Source: an uncultured Prevotella sp.
GTDB taxonomy: Bacteria; Bacteroidota; Bacteroidia; Bacteroidales; Bacteroidaceae
DNA length: 64,000 nt
Direction: 5' to 3'
NCBI GenBank assembly: GCA_944321295.1
Contig: CALUKU010000007.1
Span: forward strand, 1-64,000
This document shows, one piece after another, positions 27,101 to 35,266 of the stretch. Position 1 is the first letter of the stretch, and each line of letters opens with the position of its first letter. The translations under genes and the position numbers were made by a program. Under the pieces are notes generated by a model. It saw nothing but the letters and a program-made list of their open reading frames with translations, did no database searches and was not told where the DNA came from.

Positions 27101-27909
27101 ATGATGCATAATTTTTTAATGCACAATTCACAATGCATAATGCATAATTAGGACATACGTCATTGCGCGGGTAATTATGAAACGAAGTTCGGCGTAAGCC
27201 AATTGTGCATTATGCATTGAGCATTATGCATTTTGAATTGTGAATTATGCATTAAAAACGGAAGGTTTTCGGGTGCTAAAGCGGTGGGTTATGACCGTAA
27301 AGCGCCGGTTTTTCACCGTAAGGCGCCGCTTTTCACCGTAAAATGGGTTCAAATGGTTCAACACCCCTCACACACACACGCATGCGCGTACATTATATAA
27401 TGGACAATTCATAATGCATAATGCATAATGCATAATGCATAATGCATAATGCATAATTCATAATGCATAATTCATAATTCATAATGCACAATGCATAATG
27501 AGCAATGCACAATGCACAATGCATAATGCATAATGAGCAATGAATAATGAATACGTCCTCTTCCAATTGAGGCACTCGCACATCACGTCATCCCGTGCTT
27601 GACACGGGAACCAGTTGTATGCAGCAACGTTGGCGATTTGAGGGTGTATTCGTCTGGTTCCCGGATCAAGTCCGGGATGACAATTACCGACAGCCTGGAT
27701 TGAAAGAGGGTGCCTTCACAATTTACTATTCATAATTCATAATGCACAATTCGTAATGCACAATTCATAATGCACAATTCGTAATGCACAATTCATAATG
27801 CACAATTCATAATGCACAATTCATAACGCATAATTAGGACATACGTCATTGCGCAGGTGATTATGAAACGAAATTAGGCGTAGGCCGATTATGCATTATG
27901 AATTATGCA
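27101..27909. repeat. repeat-rich gap between DUF4248 and DUF3987 genes
   Basis: About 810 bases with no gene. In order: CATAATGCATAAT-type runs (27110-27250); a block with tandem CACCGTAA-GCGCC words (27295-27340); a copy, in inverted orientation, of part of the DUF3987 gene (27338-27390); more CATAATGCATAAT runs (27400-27550); REP copy 4 (27553-27713, with GTCATCCCGTGCTTGACACG and CCCGGATCAAGTCCGGG); then alternating CACAATTCATAATG/CACAATTCGTAATG units (27725-27830) and a GACATACGTCATTGCGC block repeated from about 27150. Confidence 0.8.
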
Positions 27910-29631
27910 TTAACTCATCCTTTTCGCCCATGTCAGTGCGGTTTGCCTGTTGATTCCCATTTTGTCGGCGGCTTGCATAAGGTCGTGGCGGGTGAAGTCA
28001 CTGCCAAGGGTGGCAAACAGGGCGTCACGATCGGCGTTGGTGCGGCGGCGCACCTCGGTAGAGGGCAGGAACGAGAGGATGTGTGTGGCGTGACGGTATA
28101 ACGGTTCTACGAGGGCCATTACGGCGTCGAAGTCGGCCGGGCTTACGCTTACGTCCCAACGACTGATTATGCCGTCCTTCAGGTTGTCGGGAGCGGTGTC
28201 GCGGGCGGGCGTCTTCAGCCTCGGGTCATCAAACGTGCGCAGCACTGCCACTATTGACATCATGCGGCAGACGTTGATGGCCAGACGGGCTATCGAGCTG
28301 CTCATCTCGTTGCCGTTGACAAAGCCCGAGCGCTCGAAAAGCGTAGTGAACTTCTCGTTGAACGCCCGGCGCTGGGCGTCGTTCAGCTTCAGGTCATACA
28401 TGCCGCTCTGCTTCAGGGCGTCGAGCCGCTTCTTCCAGCGGCGTCCCATGTCGGTGAACACGGCTTCAAGGTCGGTGTCGTCACGGTCAAACTGGTTGCG
28501 CCATTCGCGTATGGCCGGCATGTAGTAAAATAGCTGTCGCGAAAAGAGGCCGTTCTCGGCCGAGGGTATCAGCGGCTTCACCTGTGCCGGCGTGCCAGAC
28601 AGCAGCACGGAGAGGTAAGTCTTCTTGACCTCACGATATTCGCGGTCGGTGCGGCGGTTGTACGACAGGCGGTCATGGTCGAACGCCTTGCGCAGCGTGT
28701 CGCTCCAGTGGCCGTAGTCGGTGCCGATGGCCGTCGTCACGGTGTCGGCCTCGCTCTCGCATATAATTCCCGTGCCGTCAGAGTCGATGATGTTCTGCAG
28801 TATGCCCGTGCCCGTGTTGTTGCCTGATATGATAAACATGCGGTCGGCGGGCATTTGCGGCGGCTCCTGCCTCGCCCGGTCTTTGCCGAGGGCGTCGTAG
28901 GCCGCCTTGTCATGGCGGTATTGCTTCATCTGCTCCTGCACTTCGCGCCGTATGGCGTCGTGAATAGGCTCAACCATCAGTCTTGTAAGCGACAGCACGC
29001 CCTTGCCCGACGCCGGCGGGGCCACGACGAACGTCTGCAGGCAGGGCGACACGAGGCGGCCGCCGTAAGTGCACCTAACGTAAGACCCCATGCCGGCCCC
29101 GATGACGGTCAGCCCGCCAAGCAGGAGCACGTCGCGCTGGGCGTCGGTTTCTCCGTGGGCTATGATGTCGGCCAGCGGCCACGGCCAGTCATAACGGCCC
29201 AGCGTGGGCAGGGCCTTGACGGGGTCGCTTCCTTCCACGATGTCGTCGCCTCCGTCGGCCGACAACATAAAATCATCATCCCCTCGCGCATACGCGCGTG
29301 TGTGTGTGAGGGGTGCTGAACCATTTGAACCCATTTTACGGCATTTGCGGTGAAATTCCACCGTTACGCCGGCTTTTTTTGCCAGATGGAACGCCGTTCC
29401 GATGTGAATATCGCCCCGACCGTCGTTAAGCGCGGAGGTGAAAAGGCGCTCGGCGCCTTCATAATCATACTTGTCTGACAGGCGGCACAGCCTGTGGAAC
29501 AGCTCTCGGCCTTCCTCGCCGCAGTCGGTAGCCACGGCGAAGGCCAGTTGAACATAAGCCGCATAGTCAGGGGCGATGTCAACCCCGGCGGCCTCTACAG
29601 CCTCAGTGAGGCGGATTAAGTTGTTGATCAT
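27910..29631 (-). CDS. DUF3987 family protein (primase-associated helicase-like) with PriCT-like N-terminus
   Basis: About 573 aa. Residues 1-90 are a helical PriCT_2-like region (DYAAYVQLAFAVATDCGEEG, LFTSALNDGRGDIHIGTAFHLAKKAG). From about residue 140 the DUF3987 ATPase-like region follows: LPTLGRYDWPWPLADII, the loop APPASGKGVLSLTRLM (a degenerate P-loop with Gly after GK), FIISGNNTGTGILQNI, GIICESEADT and YLSVLLSGTPAQV. With the VirE_N gene upstream on the same strand it seems to form a split primase-helicase, often seen fused in phage or plasmid elements. A 50-base segment coding for GSNGSAPLTHTRAYARG is duplicated in inverted orientation at 27338-27390. Confidence 0.85.
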   Translation of the reverse strand: MINNLIRLTEAVEAAGVDIAPDYAAYVQLAFAVATDCGEEGRELFHRLCRLSDKYDYEGAERLFTSALNDGRGDIHIGTAFHLAKKAGVTVEFHRKCRKMGSNGSAPLTHTRAYARGDDDFMLSADGGDDIVEGSDPVKALPTLGRYDWPWPLADIIAHGETDAQRDVLLLGGLTVIGAGMGSYVRCTYGGRLVSPCLQTFVVAPPASGKGVLSLTRLMVEPIHDAIRREVQEQMKQYRHDKAAYDALGKDRARQEPPQMPADRMFIISGNNTGTGILQNIIDSDGTGIICESEADTVTTAIGTDYGHWSDTLRKAFDHDRLSYNRRTDREYREVKKTYLSVLLSGTPAQVKPLIPSAENGLFSRQLFYYMPAIREWRNQFDRDDTDLEAVFTDMGRRWKKRLDALKQSGMYDLKLNDAQRRAFNEKFTTLFERSGFVNGNEMSSSIARLAINVCRMMSIVAVLRTFDDPRLKTPARDTAPDNLKDGIISRWDVSVSPADFDAVMALVEPLYRHATHILSFLPSTEVRRRTNADRDALFATLGSDFTRHDLMQAADKMGINRQTALTWAKRMS

Positions 29632-29951
29632 AATGCTATTTTAAAGGTGAGAAGGTGAGAAGGTGAGAAGGTGAGAAAGTGAGAAGGTGAGAAAGTGGGA
29701 AGAATGTCCGCATTTTACCAAATGCGTGTAGTTACCGGTAGTAAACTGGAGTTATCACTCGCTGCGCTCGTTCAGGGAGTTAACAGACGTTACCTATGCT
29801 GGCTATTGTCAGTTAACTCCGGGCTCCCATAAGGGAGCCTAACTTCCGCTAACACCGGATAACTACTTGGCTCTTTGCGGAATTCGTTTAATTTTTAATT
29901 GTTCACTTTTCACTTTTAATTTTTAATTTTTAATTTTTAATTTTTAATTTC
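29632..29951. repeat. repeat-rich gap between DUF3987 and VirE_N genes
   Basis: A GAGAAGGTGAGAAGGTGAG run (29645-29700), a second GGAGTTAAC hairpin block (GGAGTTAACAGACG at 29776 with TGTCAGTTAACTCC at 29807-29820), and AATTTTTAATTTTTAATT runs to 29950. No gene is seen. Confidence 0.8.
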
Positions 29952-30551
29952 TTATCGTATCATCGCTTCCCCGTCATGGCATAGGAAGCACGCACGTGCA
30001 ACGTCCTTGCCCGAGGCGTCAACACTGGCCCCGCCCGGCAGGTCGCCGTAAGCCATCCTGACGTAGTTCATGGCCCAGCGCGTGTTCTCGGATATGTTCT
30101 TGAAAGTGTTAGGGTTACGCAATATAGAGTAGGGCACGAAAGCCTTGACGCCCAGTCCGCTCGGACTGACAAACACCAAGGCGGGCCGCAGGAAGGCGTC
30201 GCCGAAGAGCCTCTCTTTCAGCCTCTTGGCGTCGTCGGCGCAGGGCAGATGGTCGATGTCGATGACGACGAGGCCCGAGGGCATGACGAGGCCGTCGGCC
30301 TTACGCTTGGTGAACACACCGCACGGCGTTACGTAAGGCAGCAGCGACGCCTTAGCCGCACGCATGTCTTTGGCGGAGCGCACGCGGCAGGTCAGCTCCT
30401 TCAGCTGCTCGTCTTCGGTAATCAGTTTGAATACTTGCTCAAGGCTCACCTCGGCCACGGGTGTTAGCGAGGCGTTTTTTAAGAACTGTCCGATAGCGTT
30501 GCGTTGCGGAGCTATCGGGGCATTGAATAATGACATTTTAATGTTTTCCAT
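29952..30551 (-). CDS. VirE_N/BT4734-like primase-type protein
   Basis: About 199 aa. The BT4734/VirE_N domain shows the features of an archaeo-eukaryotic primase-like core: VVIDIDHL with its acidic pair, FVSPSGLGVKAFVPY, and a downstream NYVRMAYGDLPGG segment with ASVDASGKDVARACFLCHD. It is shorter than fused homologues and ends soon after the core, so the helicase-like part is in the DUF3987 gene. An internal ATG (MSLFNA, 30536) is an alternative start. Likely role: nucleic-acid priming in an element-derived module; inferred from fold only. Confidence 0.8.
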   Translation of the reverse strand: MENIKMSLFNAPIAPQRNAIGQFLKNASLTPVAEVSLEQVFKLITEDEQLKELTCRVRSAKDMRAAKASLLPYVTPCGVFTKRKADGLVMPSGLVVIDIDHLPCADDAKRLKERLFGDAFLRPALVFVSPSGLGVKAFVPYSILRNPNTFKNISENTRWAMNYVRMAYGDLPGGASVDASGKDVARACFLCHDGEAMIR

Positions 30552-30750
30552 TTTTATGCTGTTTTGTTTTAAGCGGTCGCAAAATTACCGCTTCTGCTCT
30601 GAACCGCTTAACATCAGTGTATGTTCGAAAATAAACGGATGTTAACATATCCAGCTCTGTTTACGATTAGTTAACACGGAATTGGTTGTTAAACTTCAGA
30701 CTGATAAAAAGATATATACGATAGTTGCAATGTATCGAAACTTTATTTAT
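30552..30750. other. gap upstream of the toxin-antitoxin pair
   Basis: About 200 bases without a gene, followed by the hairpin repeat at 30751. It holds the presumed upstream region of the VirE_N gene. A perfect pair of short repeats, AACATCAGTGTATG and ATGTTAACATATCC, is not organised enough to call. Confidence 0.4.
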
Positions 30751-30826
30751 TTTTGCATAAGATAAGCTGCACTCGGGAATTAGTAAGCAAGCTTACATTC
30801 CTCTCGTTTGCATTATCTTTGCATAG
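30751..30826 (+). repeat. hairpin promoter repeat, copy B
   Basis: Conserved left end TTTTGCATAAGATAAGCTGC then ACTCGG, a hairpin GGAAT-AGTAAGC-AA-GCTTAC-ATTCC, and conserved right end CTCTCGTTTGCATTATCTTT. The right end carries the -7 box TATCTTTG (30814-30821), 30 bases before the antitoxin ATG. The stem sequence differs from the 12633 and 46665 copies but pairing is kept. Confidence 0.75.
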
Positions 30827-30850
30827 TATATATAAAATGAACTGATAGCT

Positions 30851-31033
30851 ATGGATAAGAATAAAAATAAACCAAGAATGAAAACCAATAGTCAGGACGT
30901 GTTGGATTTTCTTGAAAAGATAAAGAAGAGCAGCGGAAAAAGAAAACTTAACAAGTTGGGCGAGTGGCTTGAAAGCCATCCCGAGCCGTTGTTCACATGG
31001 GACGATAAAGATCTCAAATACATAATGAAATGA
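30851..31033 (+). CDS. probable antitoxin of a VapBC-like pair
   Basis: About 60 aa, basic N-terminal half (MDKNKNKPRMKTNSQDVLDF) and a C-terminal segment GEWLESHPEPLFTWDDKDLK. It overlaps the PIN-domain gene by four bases (ATGA), the classic antitoxin-toxin arrangement. The family is not one I can name with confidence. A -7 box lies in the hairpin repeat upstream. As for most type II pairs it probably binds the toxin and represses its own promoter. Confidence 0.75.
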   Translation: MDKNKNKPRMKTNSQDVLDFLEKIKKSSGKRKLNKLGEWLESHPEPLFTWDDKDLKYIMK

Positions 31034-31461
31034 GGCTTTATCTTGACACTAATATACTTGCTTTTATAGTAGGGCAGGATAATGGGGCTTCTATAAGCAG
31101 CGATGTGAAGGAGATAATAAAAGATTATGAAACGCTGTTGTTTTCAAGTTCCGTGTGTTTTGCCGAATTAGTACATCTTATACAGATAGGAAAGGTTAAA
31201 ATCGGGGGTGTCAAGGATGTGCGTCGTGCGGCAGACATGGCAATGAGGAAGCTTGACGAATTGGGTGTTTGCATGGTTGCTACGTCGGAAGCGCATATTA
31301 AAACGTTGATCGACCTTCCTTTTTATGAAGACCATCGCGACCCTAACGATCGCTTAATTGTAGCTCAGGCTATAACAGATCGTTTGCCTCTTGTAAGCTC
31401 AGACAGAAAGTTTTCACGGTACGAACGTTACGGCCTCGATTTCATATTTAATGAACGGTGA
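31030..31461 (+). CDS. PIN-domain toxin, VapC-like
   Basis: About 143 aa. The PIN-domain RNase fold shows its acidic residues: Asp6 in YLDTNILAF, Glu in CFAELVHL, Asp in HRDPNDRLIVAQA and Asp in SSDRKFSRY. VapC toxins cleave RNA, often initiator tRNA or 23S rRNA, when the antitoxin is lost. It overlaps the antitoxin gene by four bases. The pair lies between two inverted copies of the same hairpin repeat (30751 and 31605). Confidence 0.9.
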   Translation: MRLYLDTNILAFIVGQDNGASISSDVKEIIKDYETLLFSSSVCFAELVHLIQIGKVKIGGVKDVRRAADMAMRKLDELGVCMVATSEAHIKTLIDLPFYEDHRDPNDRLIVAQAITDRLPLVSSDRKFSRYERYGLDFIFNER

Positions 31462-31604
31462 AACGTTGAGCTGCAAGTGAAGAGCAAAAGTGAATAATGA
31501 AAAGTAAGTAATTAAGAGTGAAAATGGGGCAATGGAAATTTCAATTGCCGTTTTTACTCTTTTACCTTTAATTTTTACCTTCAAGTTCTTCTTGAATAAT
31601 TATT

Positions 31605-31680
31605 CTATGTAAAGATAATGCAAATGAGCGGAATGTAAGCTTGCTTGCACATTCCCGAGTGCAGCTTATCTTATGCAAAC
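31605..31680 (-). repeat. hairpin promoter repeat, copy C (inverted)
   Basis: On the minus strand: TTTGCATAAGATAAGCTGCA, CTCGG, hairpin GGAATGTGCAAGC-AA-GCTTACATTCC, then CTCATTTGCATTATCTTTAC. It is the mirror of copy B and lies 145 bases after the PIN gene. The right end has TATCTTTA in place of TATCTTTG, so its promoter box looks weakened. Confidence 0.75.
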
Positions 31681-31724
31681 GTGAGTTCGGTATAAGTTTT
31701 TATGTCGAAAACAGGTAAACACCA

Positions 31725-31935
31725 ACCAAGTAGGGACATAATTTATTATGTCCGCACGTTCTTTAAAGAACGTTTATGTACAAAATCAATTAAATACGCC
31801 TCTTCGCGGCGTGCGGACATAATAAATTATGTCCCTACAGTGGCTGTTTAAAATTTTTACAAGTAAATAAGTCTTATACCGAACTGACGTTAATTTATTA
31901 TGTCCGCACGTTTTGTAAGAAACGTATGTTACTGA
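31725..31935. repeat. GTAGGGACATAATTTATTAT palindromic repeats
   Basis: GGGACATAATTTATTATGTCC-type palindromes occur at about 31733-31757 and 31822-31846, joined by GCACG...AAATACGCCTCTTCGCGGCG; a partial copy follows at about 31890-31915. A similar block with the same words in complementary order is at 61374-61420, and a partial one is near 48945. They are flanked by the motif TATACCGAACTGACGTTAAT (31878-31897). Confidence 0.75.
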
Positions 31936-31975
31936 CAATCAATTGATTAAATGCACTTTTAGAGGTGCAAACACA

Positions 31976-32178
31976 TTTAACCCAAATCGGTCATTAGACT
32001 TCAGACTTATTGCTTGTTCATGTCAGACAGATTGTTTTTAGTTTCGGTGCAGGCGTAGCGGGCTACGTCAAGGCGGAACTAAAAGCAAGATGGCGGCAGG
32101 AACGCACAATAAGACGAAGAGTTGGAGAAATACGCCAATATGTAATCATATACGTTCTAATGACCGATTAGGGTTTAA
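31976..32178. mobile_element. MITE-like element of about 200 bp next to the IS
   Basis: Ends are inverted repeats: TTAACCCAAATCGGTCATTA at 31977 and its near-complement TAATGACCGATTAGGGTTTAA ending at 32178. The centre has a second hairpin, TTTAGTTTCGGTGCAGGCGT pairing with CGGAACTAAA, enclosing GTAGCGGGCTAC. It has no coding capacity. The IS481-type end begins about 11 bases to the right. Confidence 0.55.
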
Positions 32179-32187
32179 CCAGATGTC

Positions 32188-33436
32188 ATGTAATAGTCAA
32201 GACTTGTTCTGACAAGTTCTATACAATCAGACAAACGAATTGTCCGATGTTTTCTGCGAAGATATGCAATTATTCCCAGTCTCACACCGAGAAGAGTCAA
32301 TAATCTGCTCTTGAGGTTGTATTTTTCCTGCATCCTGTAATTGGTATCTTCTCGCCACCTCAATGCCTTCGAGGAAAGTTTGCATTGGAGTTTTCCCGAA
32401 GCAGTATCTCCCCGAGTGCGTTCTTTGAGTGTTATAGGAGTTCATCCAGCAGTCAAGATCTTCCTGCAATTGCTCTATCGAAGAGTATATCTTCTTTCTG
32501 AACGCAATGGCATAGAACTCGTTCTGTACCGTTCTGTTGAAGCGTTCACAGATGCCGTTCGTCTGTGGGCTTTTCGCCTTGATTTTGGAGTGGTCGATGT
32601 CCTCAATGGCCAGATACAATTCATATTCATGTGTTTCCCTGTTGCCACAGTATTCAGTTCCCCGGTCAGTGAGCATCCTCATGAGTTTCAGGTCATGCTG
32701 CTCGAAGAAGGGTACCACACGGTCATTGAGCATGTCCGCCGCCACGAGCGCATTCTTTCTGTCATACAGCTTGGCAAAACCGATTTTGGAATAGGTGTCG
32801 ATTACCGTCTGCTGGTAAATGTGTCCTACGCCTTTGATATACCCTACATAATAGGTGTCCTGCGCCACAAGGAATCCGGGATAATATGTCTCTATTTCCC
32901 CGTGCGCCTGTTTCTCCGCCTTGGCCTTTTCAAGGGCGGCAACCTGGTTCTCGTCAAGCACGATTCCTTCCTGCTCCACCTTGGTGGAAAGCGCTTTCAG
33001 GCGTTTCCGGAAGGTCTCCATGTCATGCCTGAGCCATATAGACCGTACTCCGCCGGGGGATACGAGGATGCCTTTCTTGCGCAACTCGTTGGATACACGC
33101 ACCTGCCCCAACGCAGGATTGTCTATGGCCATCTGTACGACAGCCTGCTCTATATGCTCCTCTACACGGTTCTTTATCACCGGCTTCTTACGTGAGATTT
33201 CCTGCAGGGCAAGTTCACCACCTTGTTCGTACAGTTCTTTGAAGCGGTAAAAACTGTCACGGCTGTATCCCATGATCTTGCAGGCACGTGACACGTTACC
33301 CAACTGTTGGGACAACTCAAGCAATCCAAGCTTGTTCTTGATGATTTTCTCTGATGTCGTCATAACTTAATCTGTTTTATGTCGCAAAATTACTATTTTT
33401 ATGCTTAACTGTCAGATTAAGTCTTGACTAATTCAT
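32188..33436. mobile_element. insertion sequence of the IS481 family
   Basis: Terminal inverted repeats are visible: TAATAGTCAAGACTTGTTCT on the left (32191) and, on the minus strand, ATTAGTCAAGACTTAATCTG on the right (33416-33433). They share TAGTCAAGACTTnnTCTGACA. One transposase gene fills the element. No clear target-site duplication was found, so the exact ends are uncertain by a few bases. Confidence 0.8.
32227..33363 (-). CDS. IS481-family transposase
   Basis: About 378 aa. The N-terminal helix-turn-helix ([24 protein letters not shown], about residues 22-45) is followed by an rve-type DDE integrase core: Asp169 in VAQDTYYVG, Asp233 in [10 protein letters not shown] and Glu273 in [10 protein letters not shown]. 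The protein appears complete, so the element may be active. It separates the accessory cluster from the glycan genes. Confidence 0.93.
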   Translation of the reverse strand: MTTSEKIIKNKLGLLELSQQLGNVSRACKIMGYSRDSFYRFKELYEQGGELALQEISRKKPVIKNRVEEHIEQAVVQMAIDNPALGQVRVSNELRKKGILVSPGGVRSIWLRHDMETFRKRLKALSTKVEQEGIVLDENQVAALEKAKAEKQAHGEIETYYPGFLVAQDTYYVGYIKGVGHIYQQTVIDTYSKIGFAKLYDRKNALVAADMLNDRVVPFFEQHDLKLMRMLTDRGTEYCGNRETHEYELYLAIEDIDHSKIKAKSPQTNGICERFNRTVQNEFYAIAFRKKIYSSIEQLQEDLDCWMNSYNTQRTHSGRYCFGKTPMQTFLEGIEVARRYQLQDAGKIQPQEQIIDSSRCETGNNCISSQKTSDNSFV

Positions 33437-33726
33437 ATAAGAAAAACATCCTCTTTCAATTGAGGCTCTCAACATATCACGTCATTGCCAAGATTGGAAG
33501 AGGGTGTATTCAATTATCCATACGTGTGTTCCTTCTTCCGAACTCACTTCAATTTATGCAAACACACAACAGCAATCGAGGTTCTCAACATATCATGTCA
33601 TCCCGGACTTGATCCGTCCTGAACTTGATTCAGGACCAGTCGTATACCGCAACGTTGCAAAATAGGGGTGTCCTCAATTTGTTTCCAATATTGACATAAC
33701 ACAAATAAACTATCATAAAATTTCGC
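33437..33726. repeat. REP copy 5 upstream of the glycan locus
   Basis: CATCCTCTTTCAATTGAGGC (33449) is followed by a partial palindrome (TTGGAAGAGGGTG), then a second unit with GTCATCCCGGACTTGATCC and CTGAACTTGATTCAGGACC (33597-33638). It seems to be two REP units joined. No consensus promoter was found within the 60 bases before the flippase ATG. Confidence 0.65.
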
Positions 33727-35265
33727 ATGAATTCTAATTCTGCAAACAACAAACGCATCGCCAAGAATACGCTGCTGCTTTATTTCCGCATGCTGCTGTT
33801 GATGGTAGTGTCGCTGTACACCAGCCGCGTGGTGTTGAACGCCCTCGGCGTAGAGGACTTCGGCATTTACAATGTCGTAGGCGGCGTCGTTGCTATGTTC
33901 AGCGTCATTTCCGGCTCGTTGTCGGCTGCCATAAGCAGGTTCATAACGTTCGAGCTTGGCAGGGGCGACGGTGCGGGCCTGAAGAAGACATTCTCCGCCG
34001 CCGTAACGATACAACTGATATTGTCGCTGGTTATCGTCGTATTGATTGAAACGGCAGGCGTATGGTTCCTTAACGCGAAGATGACGATACCGGCTGACAG
34101 GCTTGCGGCTGCCAACTGGGTGCTGCAGTTCTCGATAGTTACGTTTGTCATCAACCTCGTAAGCGTGCCTTACAACGCCACCATCATCGCCCACGAGCGC
34201 ATGTCGGCCTTTGCCTACATCAGTATCTTTGAGGCCGCCGGCAAGCTCGCCATAGCGTTCCTGATAATGGCGTCGCCGGTCGACAGGCTCGTCTTCTACG
34301 CAATACTGATGTGCGCCGTAGCCGTTTCCGTACGCCTGATGTACGGGCGCTACTGCAAGAAGCATTTCTCCGAGTGTACATACAGGTTCAATTGGGACAA
34401 GGAGCTTTTAAAACGGATGTTCGGCTTTGCCGGCTGGAATTTCATCGGGGCCTCGTCGTCCGTGTTGCGCGACCAGGGCGGCAACATCGTGATAAACCTT
34501 TTCGCCGGTCCCTCCGTCAACGCCGCCCGCGGCATAGCTTTCCAGGTGAATAACGCCATTACCGGTTTCGTGCAGAACTTCATGACGGCCTTGAACCCCC
34601 AGATAACCAAGTCATACGCATCGGGCGACAGGGAGTATATGATGACGTTGATATACCAAGGCGCGCGCCTGTCGTTTTACATGCTGCTGTTATTGTCGCT
34701 GCCGGTGCTTGCCAATACGCATTACGTCCTGTCGCTTTGGCTGAAGACGGTGCCGGAGCACGCCGTGCTGTTCGTCCAGCTCACGCTGCTGTTCGCAATG
34801 AGCGAGTCGATTTCAAATCCGCTGGTTACGGCCATGCTCGCCACGGGCAGGATACGCAACTACCAGATTGTGGTGGGAGGGCTGCAGATGATGAACCTTC
34901 CCGTGTCGTACGTCCTTCTTCGTTACGGCTGCATACCTGAAACCGTGCTGATTGTGGCGGTCTGCATCTCGCAGTGCTGCCTTGCGGCCCGTCTGCTGAT
35001 GTTGCGCGGTATGATAGGCCTCTCGGTGAGGAAATACCTGAGAAACGTTTATGCCAACATAATATCCGTAACGGTGGTGGCCGCTGTCGTTCCTTTCGCC
35101 GTAGCACTACGTATGGAGGAAACGTTCATCTCGTTCATCATAGTTACGTGCGTAGCCCTGTGCTGCTCGTTCCTGTCGGTGTTTTATATCGGCTGCAACA
35201 GGCGCGAGAGGGATTTCGTAAAGGCGAAAGCAAAGTCGGTGATAAGAAAAATAACTAATAAGTAA
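33727..35265 (+). CDS. polysaccharide flippase, Wzx/MATE-like
   Basis: About 512 aa with twelve or more hydrophobic segments. The N-terminus (NTLLLYFRMLLLMVVSLYTSRVVLNALGVEDFGIYNVVGG) is typical of Bacteroidales Wzx-type flippases. It likely moves lipid-linked glycan units across the inner membrane. It is G+C-rich like the core genome, in contrast to the A+T-rich genes after 36420. It is the first gene of the glycan locus and ends two bases before the FrhB-like gene. Confidence 0.9.
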   Translation: MNSNSANNKRIAKNTLLLYFRMLLLMVVSLYTSRVVLNALGVEDFGIYNVVGGVVAMFSVISGSLSAAISRFITFELGRGDGAGLKKTFSAAVTIQLILSLVIVVLIETAGVWFLNAKMTIPADRLAAANWVLQFSIVTFVINLVSVPYNATIIAHERMSAFAYISIFEAAGKLAIAFLIMASPVDRLVFYAILMCAVAVSVRLMYGRYCKKHFSECTYRFNWDKELLKRMFGFAGWNFIGASSSVLRDQGGNIVINLFAGPSVNAARGIAFQVNNAITGFVQNFMTALNPQITKSYASGDREYMMTLIYQGARLSFYMLLLLSLPVLANTHYVLSLWLKTVPEHAVLFVQLTLLFAMSESISNPLVTAMLATGRIRNYQIVVGGLQMMNLPVSYVLLRYGCIPETVLIVAVCISQCCLAARLLMLRGMIGLSVRKYLRNVYANIISVTVVAAVVPFAVALRMEETFISFIIVTCVALCCSFLSVFYIGCNRRERDFVKAKAKSVIRKITNK

Positions 35266-35266
35266 C

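Noticed and set aside
32341-33195. Long open frame antisense to the IS481 transposase
   Set aside because: The transposase with its DDE motif accounts for the region; the antisense product has no family character.
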